Shown: positions 44,498 through 53,925 of the stretch, in pieces
Position numbering within the stretch: the first letter of the stretch is position 1
Layout of the letters: the number at the start of each line of letters is the position of its first letter
Assembly (NCBI RefSeq): GCF_029892685.1
Contig: NZ_JARXVD010000022.1
Coordinates: 1 to 64,000 of the forward strand
DNA: 64,000 bases
Source: Mycobacterium sp. OTB74
Lineage (GTDB): Bacteria > Actinomycetota > Actinomycetes > Mycobacteriales > Mycobacteriaceae
Direction of reading: 5' to 3'
Position numbers and translations under genes: made by a program
Notes under the pieces: model-generated
Told to the model about the DNA's origin: nothing
Databases searched by the model: none
What the model saw: only the letters and a program-made list of their open reading frames with translations

Positions 44498-44834
44498 ATG
44501 CCTAGGTACCGAAGACGACACCGCGTTCGAGGCTGCGGTGACGCGAGCACCGCTGGCTTCAACCGATGTTCAACTTTTTGACTGACGCACTGTCAGCCGT
44601 ATGGACGACAGGTCTCTTGGGCAGTCGGGTTTTCGGCGTCGTCATTCGACGGTTCCCCGCAATGACTGAGGACGACTCACCAACTGCTTGGCGTTGGATA
44701 ACGGTCCCTTTCGTCCAACCCCGAAACCGCAACCTTCGACACAATTTGCGCGAACTGTTCACCGAACCGGCTGCAGTAAAGACTCGAACGGTGTGACGAT
44801 TAAGCGGTGCAGTTCGAACATCGAGTTGCTGATT
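44498..44834. other. Regulatory intergenic region between pyk and beta-PGM genes
   Basis: Holds element A (44693-44763) of the four-copy repeat. No gene is seen. A frame beginning at 44688 runs through the repeat into the beta-PGM gene, but has no ribosome site, and the repeat explains its start. The gap suggests that beta-PGM/GH65 have their own promoter. Confidence 0.55.
44693..44763 (+). promoter_or_regulatory. Island element A (TTGGAT-N13-GTCCAA)
   Basis: 71-bp element shared with three other intergenic sites in the island. Half-sites TTGGAT 44694-44699 and GTCCAA 44713-44718, then CCCCGAAACCGCAACC, CTTCGACA and finally GCGCGAACTGTTCACC. It closely matches element B (62405) over its whole length. 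It ends 71 bp before the GTG of the beta-PGM gene. Confidence 0.75.
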
Positions 44835-45587
44835 GTGTCTGATACCTTCGACCGCGCTCACGGTGGCGAGGAAGCCCCGTTGGGCTTGCCCGTGTCCATC
44901 TCGGTAGCTCTGTTCGACCTCGACGGCGTACTAACCAGCACCGCGGTCTTGCATCAGAACGCATGGAAGCAAACTTTCGACGACTTCCTTCGCGCACGAC
45001 ACGGGGAGCCGTTCCTGCCGTTCACCGAAAGCGATTACCTGCAATACGTCGACGGGCGCCCGCGCGAAGACGGCGTACGTACGTTCCTACGGTCGCGCGG
45101 GTTCGAGGTCACCGATCATCTCGTTGAGGAAATCGGCACCGCCAAGAATGAACTCGTTCTCGCAAGCCTGAAGCGTGGCGAGGTCGAGTCCTACCCCGGG
45201 TCGATGCGCTATCTGATCGCGGTACGCGACGCTGGCATACATGTGGGGGTGGTGACGTCGTCGGAGAACGGACGCGCTGTGCTGGATGCTGCCGGCCTTT
45301 CCCGCTTCGTGCAGGAGCGCATCGATGGGATTGACATTTCCAGCCAGCACCTGCGCGGTAAACCTGCGCCCGACTCGTTTCTCGCCTGTGCCCACGCGTT
45401 CGGTGTTGATCCGCACAACGCCGCCGTGTTCGAGGACGCCCTGTCCGGAGTGCAGGCCGCCACAGCCGGCGAATTCGGGTACGTGGTCGGAGTCGACCGG
45501 GTCGGTGGCAATGAACATGCGGCGGCACTGCGCGCGGCGGGGGCCGACGTAGTCGTGACGGATCTCGCAGAATTGCTCCCGCCGTGA
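44835..45587 (+). CDS. Beta-phosphoglucomutase (HAD family)
   Basis: Encodes 250 residues from GTG 44835 (GTG 44892 also possible). HAD motifs: ALFDLDGVLTSTAVLHQNAW (nucleophile and acid/base Asp), VGVVTSSENG (motif II), HLRGKPAPDSFLA (motif III Lys) and AAVFEDALSGVQAA (motif IV). It interconverts beta-glucose-1-phosphate and glucose-6-phosphate. Its stop overlaps the GH65 start (GTGA), so it takes the product of that phosphorylase, as in the Rv3400-Rv3401 pair. Confidence 0.92.
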   Translation: MSDTFDRAHGGEEAPLGLPVSISVALFDLDGVLTSTAVLHQNAWKQTFDDFLRARHGEPFLPFTESDYLQYVDGRPREDGVRTFLRSRGFEVTDHLVEEIGTAKNELVLASLKRGEVESYPGSMRYLIAVRDAGIHVGVVTSSENGRAVLDAAGLSRFVQERIDGIDISSQHLRGKPAPDSFLACAHAFGVDPHNAAVFEDALSGVQAATAGEFGYVVGVDRVGGNEHAAALRAAGADVVVTDLAELLPP

Positions 45588-47932
45588 GTCGCGATACCCC
45601 GGGCTTCGAGGTCGCACCGTGGGAACTTCGATGGCGTCATGCCGACCCGGCCAGCCTTGGGTTGACGGAGTCCACGTTCGCACTGTCCAACGGACACATC
45701 GGTCTGCGGGGCACGCTCGAGGAAGGCGAGCCGGTCGTCCAACCGGGCACCTATCTCAACGGATTCTACGAGCTGCGTGACCTGCCCTACGCCGAGGGCG
45801 GGTACGGCTATCCCGAGTCGGGCCAGACAATCGTCAACGTGACCGACGCAAAGATCATCCGGCTGCTTGTCGAGGACGAGCCGGTTGATTTGCGTTACGG
45901 GCACACGGAAGAACACGAAAGGACACTGGATTTCCGATCGGGCACACTTCGCCGCCACTCGCTCTGGGTTTCGCCAACCGGGCGCAGGGTGAGGATCACG
46001 TCGCAGCGCCTGGTGTCGTTCACGAAGCGCGCGATCGCGGCCATCAGATACTCAGTCGAGCCGATCGGCGATGACATGCGGCTCGTGCTGCAGTCCGACC
46101 TGCTCGCCAACGAGCCCGTCCCGCTACCGGGCGACGACCCTAGGCTGGCCGCGGCGCTTGAGGCGCCGCTGGTAGCCGTGGAAGCCGAGTGTCGAGACTA
46201 TCGGGCGATGCTGTCCCACGAGACCAGACGGTCGGGTCTTCGACTGGTGGCCGGGATGGATCACGAAATCCACTATCCCGACACCGCTAACCTGTCCGTC
46301 CGAGCCGAGGGTGACCTGGCGCGGCTGACGGTGGCCGCGCACGTGCCCGCCGGCGCGAGGCTGACACTCACGAAATACATCGGATACGGCTGGTCCGGAA
46401 GGCGCTCGGCGCCGGCACTCAGCGCGCAGGTCGACGCGGCTTTGTCGATGGCGATGGAAGCCGGATGGGACGAGTTGCTGAGGTCGCAACGCGAGTTCCT
46501 CGACGAGTTCTGGCTACAGGCCGACATCGAAATGAATGGCGACCCGCAATTGCAACAAGCGGTCCGGTTCGCGATCTTTCATGTCCTACAGGCGGGCGCT
46601 CGAGGTCAGGCCAGGGCGATCCCGGCCAAGGGCCTCACCGGACCCGGCTACGACGGCCACACTTTCTGGGACACCGAAACATTCGTTTTGCCCATGCTCA
46701 CCTACACCATCCCGGCTGCCGCCCGTGAGGTGCTGCGGTGGCGGCACTCGACCCTCGACAGGGCCAAGCAGCGGGCGGGCGAGCTCGGCCAGGCCGGAGC
46801 AATGTTTCCGTGGCGGTCGATCAATGGGGACGAATGCTCGGGATACTGGCTCGCCGGGACCGCGGCCGTACACATCACCGCCGACATCGCCAACGCGACA
46901 GCGCGATACCTCGCCGCAACGCGGGATAGGCAGTTCGAGACCCAATGCGGCGTCGAGCTCCTCGTGGAAAGCGCCCGACTGTTTGCTAAACTCGGCCACC
47001 ACGACGACGACGTATTCCACATCGACGGCGTAACTGGCCCCGACGAATACACCGCGGCCGTCAACGACAACGTGTTCACCAACCTTGTCGCCCAACAGAA
47101 CCTGCTCGACGCGGTAGCCGCGTGCAAGCGCCGACCCGATGTCGCCGCGCAGCTGAACGTCGACGCGCCGGAGGTGGCCAATTGGCAGCGTTGCGCCGAA
47201 CATATGGCCATTCCCTACGATGAACGGCGCGCTGTGCACGAGCAGTCCGAGGCATTCACCAGGTCGGCGCCTTGGGATTTCGAGGCGTCGGTCGGCAAGT
47301 ACCCGTTGTTACTGAACTATCCGTACTACGACCTTTACCGCAAGAAAGTGGTCAAACAAGCCGACCTGGTGTTGGCGATGTATCTGCGCGGCGACGCGTT
47401 CACCCCCGAGGAGAAGCAGCGCAACTTCGACTACTACGAAGAGTTGACGGTTCGCGATTCGTCGCTGTCGGCCTGCTGTCAGGCAGTGATCGCAGCGGAA
47501 GTCGGATACCCGGACCTCGCCTATGACTACCTTGTCGAGACGGTGTTCACCGACCTCGACGATTTGTACGAGAACGTCTCCAGCGGACTTCACATCGCCG
47601 CCCTAGCCGGTGCGTGGATTGATTGCGTCGCCGGATTCGGTGGCATGCGTGATTACGGCGGCCAAATCACGTTCGCGCCAAGGTTGCCGAGCAAGCTCAA
47701 CTACCTCTCGTTTCGCATGGTGATCCGACAGAGCAAGATCGTCGTCGCCATCGACGACGACAAAGTGACATATCGCCTTCTTAACGGCGAGCCGATCGAG
47801 CTGGCCCACCACGGCGACAGCTTCCTGCTCGCCCAGCGCCCAGTCACTCTGCCTGTACCAAAGATCGCGAACCGAACACCACCCGCACAACCGAAAGGCC
47901 GTGAGCCCTACCGCCGCATCTTCACGAAATAG
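45584..47932 (+). CDS. GH65 disaccharide phosphorylase
   Basis: Encodes 782 residues. An N-terminal beta-sandwich (ESTFALSNGHIGLRGTLEEG, GTYLNGFYEL) precedes an (alpha/alpha)6 barrel with the general-acid Glu in GVTGPDEYTAAVNDNVFTN and the phosphate-site region RDSSLSACCQAVIAAEVGY, then KVVKQADLVLAMYL. GH65 enzymes split trehalose, maltose, kojibiose or nigerose with phosphate, yielding beta-glucose-1-phosphate and glucose. Trehalose is the most likely substrate in a mycobacterium, but family membership alone does not settle it. It is coupled to beta-PGM, saving one ATP per hexose. Confidence 0.92.
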   Translation: MSRDTPGFEVAPWELRWRHADPASLGLTESTFALSNGHIGLRGTLEEGEPVVQPGTYLNGFYELRDLPYAEGGYGYPESGQTIVNVTDAKIIRLLVEDEPVDLRYGHTEEHERTLDFRSGTLRRHSLWVSPTGRRVRITSQRLVSFTKRAIAAIRYSVEPIGDDMRLVLQSDLLANEPVPLPGDDPRLAAALEAPLVAVEAECRDYRAMLSHETRRSGLRLVAGMDHEIHYPDTANLSVRAEGDLARLTVAAHVPAGARLTLTKYIGYGWSGRRSAPALSAQVDAALSMAMEAGWDELLRSQREFLDEFWLQADIEMNGDPQLQQAVRFAIFHVLQAGARGQARAIPAKGLTGPGYDGHTFWDTETFVLPMLTYTIPAAAREVLRWRHSTLDRAKQRAGELGQAGAMFPWRSINGDECSGYWLAGTAAVHITADIANATARYLAATRDRQFETQCGVELLVESARLFAKLGHHDDDVFHIDGVTGPDEYTAAVNDNVFTNLVAQQNLLDAVAACKRRPDVAAQLNVDAPEVANWQRCAEHMAIPYDERRAVHEQSEAFTRSAPWDFEASVGKYPLLLNYPYYDLYRKKVVKQADLVLAMYLRGDAFTPEEKQRNFDYYEELTVRDSSLSACCQAVIAAEVGYPDLAYDYLVETVFTDLDDLYENVSSGLHIAALAGAWIDCVAGFGGMRDYGGQITFAPRLPSKLNYLSFRMVIRQSKIVVAIDDDKVTYRLLNGEPIELAHHGDSFLLAQRPVTLPVPKIANRTPPAQPKGREPYRRIFTK

Positions 47933-48344
47933 CAGGGCGAGATGCTGCGGGTGTTCAACGACACGCTAAGGATGAGGCGCGGGTGAGGCGCATACCACTG
48001 ATCGGGCAGGCGAGCGATTCATGGCTCAACAGCGTCAAATGGGCTGAGCGCCAAGCGTTGTCATCACTTCGTCCCCTGGCGTCGGATAGCGGTCTGTTTC
48101 ATCCAAACCGCGCAGCGACGACGGCGATTTCGCGAGTTGTTCACAAACGTGTCATTGGGCCCCGTCGGAGCATGCGCGCCGAATGCGCGACGCTCAGCGA
48201 AAGGCCCTACATGGCCTACGCCCTCGCCGTTCTGGACACCTCTCAGTGGCATCATCGTCCTGGGTTTCGTGAATTGCCGTCGGTCGGCCGGGCTTGCTGA
48301 CGCGGTGGATTCTGACCGGCAAGACGAAAGGCGGGCTCGCCGAC
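47933..48344. other. Regulatory intergenic region upstream of the phosphofructokinase gene
   Basis: About 410 bp with no supported gene. It contains element C (48081-48145). A 105-residue plus-strand frame reads through the element and shows no family pattern or ribosome site, so I treat it as non-coding. Confidence 0.55.
48081..48145 (+). promoter_or_regulatory. Island element C (TCGGAT-N13-ATCCAA)
   Basis: Half-sites TCGGAT 48082-48087 and ATCCAA 48101-48106, with core GGATAGCGGTCTGTTTC between and around them; the right end GCGAGTTGTTCACA matches elements A and B. The middle is about six bases shorter than in the other copies. It starts 264 bp upstream of the phosphofructokinase ATG. Confidence 0.65.
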
Positions 48345-50564
48345 ATGTCTGAGAATCACTCCGGACCATCCAGCATCGGAGTTTTGACTAGCGGTGGTGA
48401 TGCTGCGGGAATGAATCCCGCTGTGCGTGCGGTCATCTGCACGGCCGCACACCGCGGTATCGACGTGTACGCGATTCACGAGGGGTACCACGGCCTCGTC
48501 GAAGGCGGTGACCTGATCCGGCTAACGGAACCTGCGGACGCCGATGGCATCCTGCACAAGGGCGGGACAGCAATCGGCACCGCCAGATCTGAGCGATTCA
48601 GGACGCGCGACGGCCGTCGAGTGGCTGCCCGCAACCTCGTCGCGCGCGGCATCGACGCACTTGTGGTGATCGGCGGCGACGGCAGCCTCACCGGCGCCGA
48701 CGTGTTCCGCGAGGAGTGGTCGGAGTTGCTGTCGGAACTGGTCGACTCCGGGCAGATCGCTCAGGAACTCGCTGACGAGCACCCGTCCCTGCGCCTCGTT
48801 GGTCTCGCCGGATCCATCGACAACGACATGTCGGGTACCGACATCACGATCGGCGCGGATACCGCTTTGCATCGGATCGTCGAAGCTATGGATTCCTTGC
48901 GCAGCACCGCGTCCAGCCATCAACGCACTTTCGTCGTCGAAGTAATGGGACGCCATTGCGGCTACCTTGCGCTGATGTCTTCACTTGCGACCGCAGCGAA
49001 CTGGGTGGTGATCCCTGAGCAGCCTCCTGCGAAGGACTGGGCGGAGCACATGTGCCGGGACATCAAAGCGGGTCGGGACATCGGCCGTCGGCAAAGCGTG
49101 GTCATCGTCGCCGAGGGCGCGCGCGATCTGGAGGACAACCCGATCACCGCCAACCAGATCAGAACGCTGCTCGAGGATGAACTCGGAGAGGACACCAGGA
49201 TCACGATTCTTGGTCACGTGCAACGCGGCGGCGCCCCGAGCGCCTTCGACCGATTCTTGGCCACGCTGCTCGGCCATGCCGCGGTCGAACAACTGCTCAC
49301 CGATAGTCCGGACGCATCCCCGCGGTTGATCGGATTGCGGGGGAACCGGGTGGTTACCTTGCCACTGATGGAGTGCGTCGGACAAACCCGGGCGGTTGCC
49401 GAGCGCATCAAGGCGCGCGACTTCGACGGAGCGATGCTGCTGCGCGGCGGTAGCTTCAGGCAGTCGTACAACATCCTGCAGACCATTCAGCAGGCAGAGC
49501 CGCGGCCCACATCGGCGATGCGGCGACGATTTCGGATCGCCGTAGTACATGGCGGCGGCCTGGCACCAGGAATGAACACCGCGGTCCGCGCCGCCGTGCG
49601 ACTCGGCCTTGACCGTGGCTACAGCGTGCTGGCTGTCAAGAACGGATTCCGCGGATTGCGCAAAGGTGATGTCCAGGAGATGCATTGGATGGATGTCAGC
49701 GGGTGGGTTTCCGAAGGGGGTGCCGAGATCGGCACCAACCGGTATGTGCCCAGCGGCGCTGCCATTGCACAGATCGCCGAACAGGTTGCCGCTCACCGGA
49801 TCGATGGTCTGCTGATGGCCGGCGGCTGGGACGGCTACCACGCCGCTCACGAACTGCACCGCCACCGGCAGCAGTACAGCGCGCTCGACATTCCGATCGT
49901 CTGCATGCCGATGACAATCAACAACGACGTCCCAGGGACCGAATTGAGCATCGGCAGCGACACCGCGCTGAACAGTATTGTGGCCGACATCGATAAAATC
50001 CGGCAGTCCGCGGTCGCCTCGCGCCGTGTGTTCGTCGTCGAGGTCATGGGTCGCAACTGCGGTTACCTGGCATTGATCAGCGGGTTGGCCACCGGGGCCG
50101 AACGCATCTACCTGCCCGAGGAGGGCATCACGCTCGCTGACCTCACTGCGGACATAAAGGCCCTCGCAGAGGGCTTCCACTCTGGAAAACGCTTGGGCCT
50201 CATCGTCCGTGGCGAAGGCGCCGACCCTGTCTACACCACCCCGTTCATCACCTCACTGTTTGAGAAGGAAGGCCGGGATCTCTTCGATGCTCGGCAGGCG
50301 ATCTTCGGCCACCTCCAGGAAGGGGGCGACCCATCGCCGTTCGACCGGATACATGCGACGACTCTGACCGCCCGCTGCATCGAATTCCTGTCAGAGCAAC
50401 TCGAATCCGGCGGACGGGCCAGTGCAATGGTCGGCTTCCAATCGGGGCGGGTGCAGCTCACCGACTTGACGTCCTATCCAGTGCTCGTCGAAAGCGACGT
50501 TCGCCGTCCGGTCGAGCAGCGCTGGATGGAACACCGAGACCTGGCGACGATCATGCGCGCCTAG
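48345..50564 (+). CDS. Tandem (two-domain) 6-phosphofructokinase
   Basis: Encodes 739 residues, twice the usual bacterial length, because two PFK domains are fused. The N-half (residues ~10-360) has GVLTSGGDAAGMNPAVRA, the ATP-type GGDGS at 110-114 and the catalytic SIDNDMSGTD. The C-half (from ~395) has VVHGGGLAPGMNTAVRAAV, but GGWDG instead of GGDGS and TINNDVPGTE instead of the catalytic Asp, so it is probably inactive. This is the organisation of animal and fungal PFK, where the second half became regulatory. It should phosphorylate fructose-6-phosphate with ATP, perhaps under allosteric control. Confidence 0.88.
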   Translation: MSENHSGPSSIGVLTSGGDAAGMNPAVRAVICTAAHRGIDVYAIHEGYHGLVEGGDLIRLTEPADADGILHKGGTAIGTARSERFRTRDGRRVAARNLVARGIDALVVIGGDGSLTGADVFREEWSELLSELVDSGQIAQELADEHPSLRLVGLAGSIDNDMSGTDITIGADTALHRIVEAMDSLRSTASSHQRTFVVEVMGRHCGYLALMSSLATAANWVVIPEQPPAKDWAEHMCRDIKAGRDIGRRQSVVIVAEGARDLEDNPITANQIRTLLEDELGEDTRITILGHVQRGGAPSAFDRFLATLLGHAAVEQLLTDSPDASPRLIGLRGNRVVTLPLMECVGQTRAVAERIKARDFDGAMLLRGGSFRQSYNILQTIQQAEPRPTSAMRRRFRIAVVHGGGLAPGMNTAVRAAVRLGLDRGYSVLAVKNGFRGLRKGDVQEMHWMDVSGWVSEGGAEIGTNRYVPSGAAIAQIAEQVAAHRIDGLLMAGGWDGYHAAHELHRHRQQYSALDIPIVCMPMTINNDVPGTELSIGSDTALNSIVADIDKIRQSAVASRRVFVVEVMGRNCGYLALISGLATGAERIYLPEEGITLADLTADIKALAEGFHSGKRLGLIVRGEGADPVYTTPFITSLFEKEGRDLFDARQAIFGHLQEGGDPSPFDRIHATTLTARCIEFLSEQLESGGRASAMVGFQSGRVQLTDLTSYPVLVESDVRRPVEQRWMEHRDLATIMRA

Positions 50565-50661
50565 GTCTAGTTGGTCACGCAAGCGCCAACGCCCGCAGGC
50601 GGTGTAGCAGGATCAGTGTCGATGCGAGATAGTCGGAAGCCGCCGACCGTTGAGGTAGCAG

Positions 50662-51282
50662 TTATCTACGATGCGTCGCATTGCGCTCACGGTCCATCCG
50701 ATCGCGGACCATGTTCTCGATGAGGATCGGGACGAACACTTGTATCGGTGCCTCGACGAACTGTTCAGCCACTTCCCCGCACCACTTCGTGATCTGGTCG
50801 AGGCGTGTAGGATCGCCGCTTGCTTCGTGACTGTTTAACTTTGCCGCCACCTGATTCACCATCTGTTGGTCGGCCCGAGTCGCACCCCTGCCTGACGACG
50901 CCTCGTCCAATTGCCGTTCGGCGACATCTCCTGCGACGTCGGGCGCGATGACGCGCAACGCGATGCGGTGGGCTTTCCCGACGAGGACGATGCTATTCGG
51001 TTCGTCGGACGTGAGGCCCACCAATTTGATTGTCTGGCCGGCGATCTCGATCTCTGGCGGGGTTTCCGTCCAGTTGCCGAGAAGATAGCCGACGAGGTTA
51101 ACCTCACCGAGTCGGTACGACAGCTCCGCAATCAGGCCGGGCAACTCAGTCGCCAAATGCCCCGAACGCGGCCACCAGGCCCCGTCGAGGCGGGGCGGGA
51201 GAGGCGCTTCGGGCTTTAGCGCCAGCCGTGGCCCGTTTGCGGAGTCGTCCATCGACTGGCTCACCAGGGAATCATTTGTCAC
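50662..51282 (-). CDS. DUF5994-like protein
   Basis: Encodes 206 residues from GTG 51282, with GAAAGGAG eight bases upstream; a longer frame lacks such a site. The N-terminal half (LPPRLDGAWWPRSGHLATEL, EVNLVGYLLGNW, then IVLVGKAHRIALRVIAPD) resembles the actinobacterial DUF5994 group, and the C-terminal half is helical and charged (QMVNQVAAKLNSHEASG, VAEQFVEAPIQVFVPILIE). Function unknown. It diverges from pflB, with element D between, so it may be induced together with the fermentation genes. Confidence 0.65.
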   Translation of the reverse strand: MTNDSLVSQSMDDSANGPRLALKPEAPLPPRLDGAWWPRSGHLATELPGLIAELSYRLGEVNLVGYLLGNWTETPPEIEIAGQTIKLVGLTSDEPNSIVLVGKAHRIALRVIAPDVAGDVAERQLDEASSGRGATRADQQMVNQVAAKLNSHEASGDPTRLDQITKWCGEVAEQFVEAPIQVFVPILIENMVRDRMDRERNATHRR

Positions 51283-51406
51283 CGCCGGACTCCTTTCATC
51301 CGGTTCGCTCAGCCGTCCGGCGAGTGCGATTTCCCGACGCTGGACGATCACCACGACCGGTACGTTGCGGTCGCCATTCGACTGGACTATTCGCCTACTG
51401 CTCGAC

Positions 51407-51477
51407 GTTGGATGGTGGCCTCTATTATCCAACCCCGAAACGACAACATCCAAAGCACCTTGCACGATTTGTTGGGC
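51407..51477 (+). promoter_or_regulatory. Island element D (TTGGAT-N13-ATCCAA)
   Basis: Half-sites TTGGAT 51408-51413 and ATCCAA 51427-51432 form a perfect inverted repeat, the best of the four copies. Then CCCCGAAACGACAAC and TTGCACGATTTGTTG follow, in register with elements A and B. It ends about 145 bp upstream of pflB. Confidence 0.75.
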
Positions 51478-51530
51478 ATTGCCGCCTCGTCGGTGCGTGG
51501 ATGACGACGGCGACAACTCCCTGTGGGCGT

Positions 51531-51544
51531 GGGACAATAGCTCC
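51531..51544 (+). promoter_or_regulatory. DosR-like box upstream of pflB
   Basis: GGGACAATAGCTCC agrees with 11 of 14 positions of the published DosR core GGGACTWWAGTCCC. It lies about 80 bp upstream of the pflB start. The match is suggestive, not strong. Confidence 0.35.
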
Positions 51545-51622
51545 AGCAGCCAGCCGAAAACCGCCACTCGCGGTAGGTCTCGCCAGGCGGCGGGTGGCCC
51601 CAATCGACGACGGGGGTTTGCG

Positions 51623-53887
51623 ATGACAGCCACGGACGTAGAGCGCACCGCCGCTGCCGGTGATTTCGACGCCTGGCGCGGGTTCAACGGACTGATCTGG
51701 CGGGACGGCATCTCTGTTCGGGACTTCATCAAGGAGAACTACACGCCCTACGAGGGGGACGCGTCCTTCGTCGCCGGCCCGACCGAACGCACGACGCAGG
51801 TCTGGCACAGGCTGGGCGAGCTGTTTCCCAAGGAGCGCGAGAAGGGCGTCCTGGACGTATCCCTGATTCCCTCGTCCATCACGGCCCACGACCCCGGGTA
51901 TATCGATAAGGACCGCGAGCTCATCGTGGGACTGCAGACCGATGCGCCGCTGAAGCGGGCGATCATGCCGAACGGCGGCCTACGCATGGTCGAGACCGCG
52001 CTGACCGTCTACGGCTACCCGGTGCCGCCCGAGGTGCACGAGATCTTCACGAAGTACCGCAAGACGCATAACGACGGTGTCTTCGACGCTTACACCTCCG
52101 ACATCCGGGCCGCCCGCAGATCGCACATCGTCACCGGTCTGCCGGACGCGTACGGGCGCGGCCGCATTGTCGGCGACTACCGTCGCGTGGCCCTGTACGG
52201 CGTCGACCGGCTGATCGAGCAGAAGCGCAAGGACCACCTGTCGCTGGACAGGGTGTTCTCCAGTGACGACGTTATCCGCGACCGCGAGGAGCTCGCCGAG
52301 CAGATCCGTGCGCTGGGCGAGCTCAAGGAGATGGCGGCCAAATACGGCTACGACATCTCCGGGCCGGCCGGGACCGCCCGCGAGTCGATCCAGTGGACTT
52401 ACTTCGCCTACCTGGCAGCGATCAAGGAGCAGAACGGCGCGGCCATGTCGCTGGGACGCACCTCGACGTTCCTCGACATCTACATCGAGCGCGACCTGGC
52501 CGAGGGCCGGCTGACCGAGGTCGAAGCCCAGGAGCTGATCGACGACTTCGTCATCAAGCTGCGGATCGTGCGCTTTCTGCGTACCCCGGAGTACGACGAG
52601 CTGTTCTCGGGCGACCCGACATGGGTCACCGAGTCGATCGGCGGCATCGGTAGCGACGGCCGGCCGCTGGTGTCGAAGAGCTCGTTCCGCTTCCTGCAGA
52701 CGCTGTACAACCTCGGCCCGGCCCCGGAGCCGAATCTGACGGTGTTCTGGTCTGTCCGACTGCCCCAAGGATTCAAGGAATTCTGCGCGAAGGTGTCGAT
52801 CGATACCTCGTCGATCCAGTACGAGAGCGACGAGCTGATGCGCCCGGAGTACGGCGACGATGTAGCGATCGCTTGTTGCGTGTCGGCCGCCCCGGTGGGC
52901 AAGCAGATGCAGTTCTTCGGTGCCCGGGTCAACCTGGCCAAGACCCTGCTGTACGCGATCAACGGTGGGCGCGACGAGGTCAGCGGCATACAGGTCGGGC
53001 CGAAGCAGCCCGCGATCACGTCGGAGTACCTCGATTATTACGAGGTCCTCGAGGCGTTCGACCGGATGATGGACTGGCTCGCCGCGACGTACGTAAACGC
53101 CCTCAACGTCATCCACTACATGCACGACAAGTATGCGTACGAGCGCATCGAGATGGCGCTGCACGACTACCCCGTCAAGCGCACCATGGCGATGGGCATC
53201 GCCGGCCTCGCCATTGCCGCCGACAGCCTGTCGGCGATGCGCTACGCCCGGGTCAAGGTCGTCCGGGACGACACCGGCCTCGCGGTGGACTACGAGATCG
53301 AGGGCGACTATCCGGCGTATGGCAACAACGACGACCGGGTCGACGAGCTCGCCGTCATGCTCGTCGAGAAGTTCATGGATAAGGTCCGCATGTATAAGAC
53401 CTACCGGGACGCCGAGCACACCACTTCGGTGCTGACCATCACGTCAAACGTGGTGTACGGCAAGCATACTGGCAACACCCCCGACGGCCGGCGCGCAGGT
53501 GAGCCGTTCTCGCCGGGCGCCAACCCCATGAATGGCCGGGACACCCATGGCTTCCTCGCGTCGGCGCTGTCGGTCGCCAAGCTGCCGTACCAGCAGGCCA
53601 AGGACGGCATCTCACTCACCGGGAGCATGGTGCCTCAGGCGCTCGGCAAGACGACGGACGAGCGCGTCGGTAACCTGGTCGGCGTCCTCGACGGCTACTT
53701 CGGCGAGAGCGGCTTCCATGTGAACATCAACGTGCTCAACCGCGACACGTTGCTTGACGCGGTGGAGCACCCCGAGAATTACCCGCAACTCACCATCCGG
53801 GTGTCGGGATACGCGGTGAATTTCGTCCGTCTCACCCGCGAGCAGCAGCTTGACGTGATCAACCGCACCTTCCACGGCGCCCTCTAG
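51623..53887 (+). CDS. pflB: Pyruvate formate-lyase (formate C-acetyltransferase)
   Basis: Encodes 754 residues from ATG 51623, close to the 760 of E. coli PflB. The active-site pair Cys418-Cys419 sits in VAIACCVSAAPVGKQMQFFG, and the glycyl radical loop RVSGYAVNFVRLTREQQ places the radical Gly at 729. It converts pyruvate and CoA to acetyl-CoA and formate without making NADH, and works only without oxygen, because O2 cleaves the radical enzyme. The activase gene follows 38 bp downstream. PFL is not part of known mycobacterial core metabolism, so this is a notable accessory gene. Confidence 0.97.
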   Translation: MTATDVERTAAAGDFDAWRGFNGLIWRDGISVRDFIKENYTPYEGDASFVAGPTERTTQVWHRLGELFPKEREKGVLDVSLIPSSITAHDPGYIDKDRELIVGLQTDAPLKRAIMPNGGLRMVETALTVYGYPVPPEVHEIFTKYRKTHNDGVFDAYTSDIRAARRSHIVTGLPDAYGRGRIVGDYRRVALYGVDRLIEQKRKDHLSLDRVFSSDDVIRDREELAEQIRALGELKEMAAKYGYDISGPAGTARESIQWTYFAYLAAIKEQNGAAMSLGRTSTFLDIYIERDLAEGRLTEVEAQELIDDFVIKLRIVRFLRTPEYDELFSGDPTWVTESIGGIGSDGRPLVSKSSFRFLQTLYNLGPAPEPNLTVFWSVRLPQGFKEFCAKVSIDTSSIQYESDELMRPEYGDDVAIACCVSAAPVGKQMQFFGARVNLAKTLLYAINGGRDEVSGIQVGPKQPAITSEYLDYYEVLEAFDRMMDWLAATYVNALNVIHYMHDKYAYERIEMALHDYPVKRTMAMGIAGLAIAADSLSAMRYARVKVVRDDTGLAVDYEIEGDYPAYGNNDDRVDELAVMLVEKFMDKVRMYKTYRDAEHTTSVLTITSNVVYGKHTGNTPDGRRAGEPFSPGANPMNGRDTHGFLASALSVAKLPYQQAKDGISLTGSMVPQALGKTTDERVGNLVGVLDGYFGESGFHVNINVLNRDTLLDAVEHPENYPQLTIRVSGYAVNFVRLTREQQLDVINRTFHGAL

Positions 53888-53925
53888 TGTCCGCCCGGAA
53901 CGCGTGAGCCCGTGACCGTGAGGCC

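Larger units (their letters stand above)
51283..51622. promoter_or_regulatory. Divergent promoter region DUF5994-like / pflB
   Basis: 340 bp without a gene. It contains element D (51407-51477) and a DosR-like sequence at 51531-51544. The plus-strand frame into pflB is open well upstream, but there is no start with a ribosome site before ATG 51623. Confidence 0.55.

Noticed and set aside
44693..44763. Interpretation of the island elements as DosR boxes
   Set aside because: GGTCCCTTTCGTCC looks similar, but spacing and half-sites (TTGGAT/ATCCAA) do not fit GGGAC-N4-GTCCC.
44688..44834. In-frame N-terminal extension of the beta-PGM protein
   Set aside because: It would be translated from repeat element A, has no ribosome site, and the HAD domain starts normally after the later GTG codons.
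51980..53419. Long minus-strand open frame (479 codons) opposite pflB
   Set aside because: Antisense shadow of pflB; composition is nonsense-like and lacks a start with a ribosome site.
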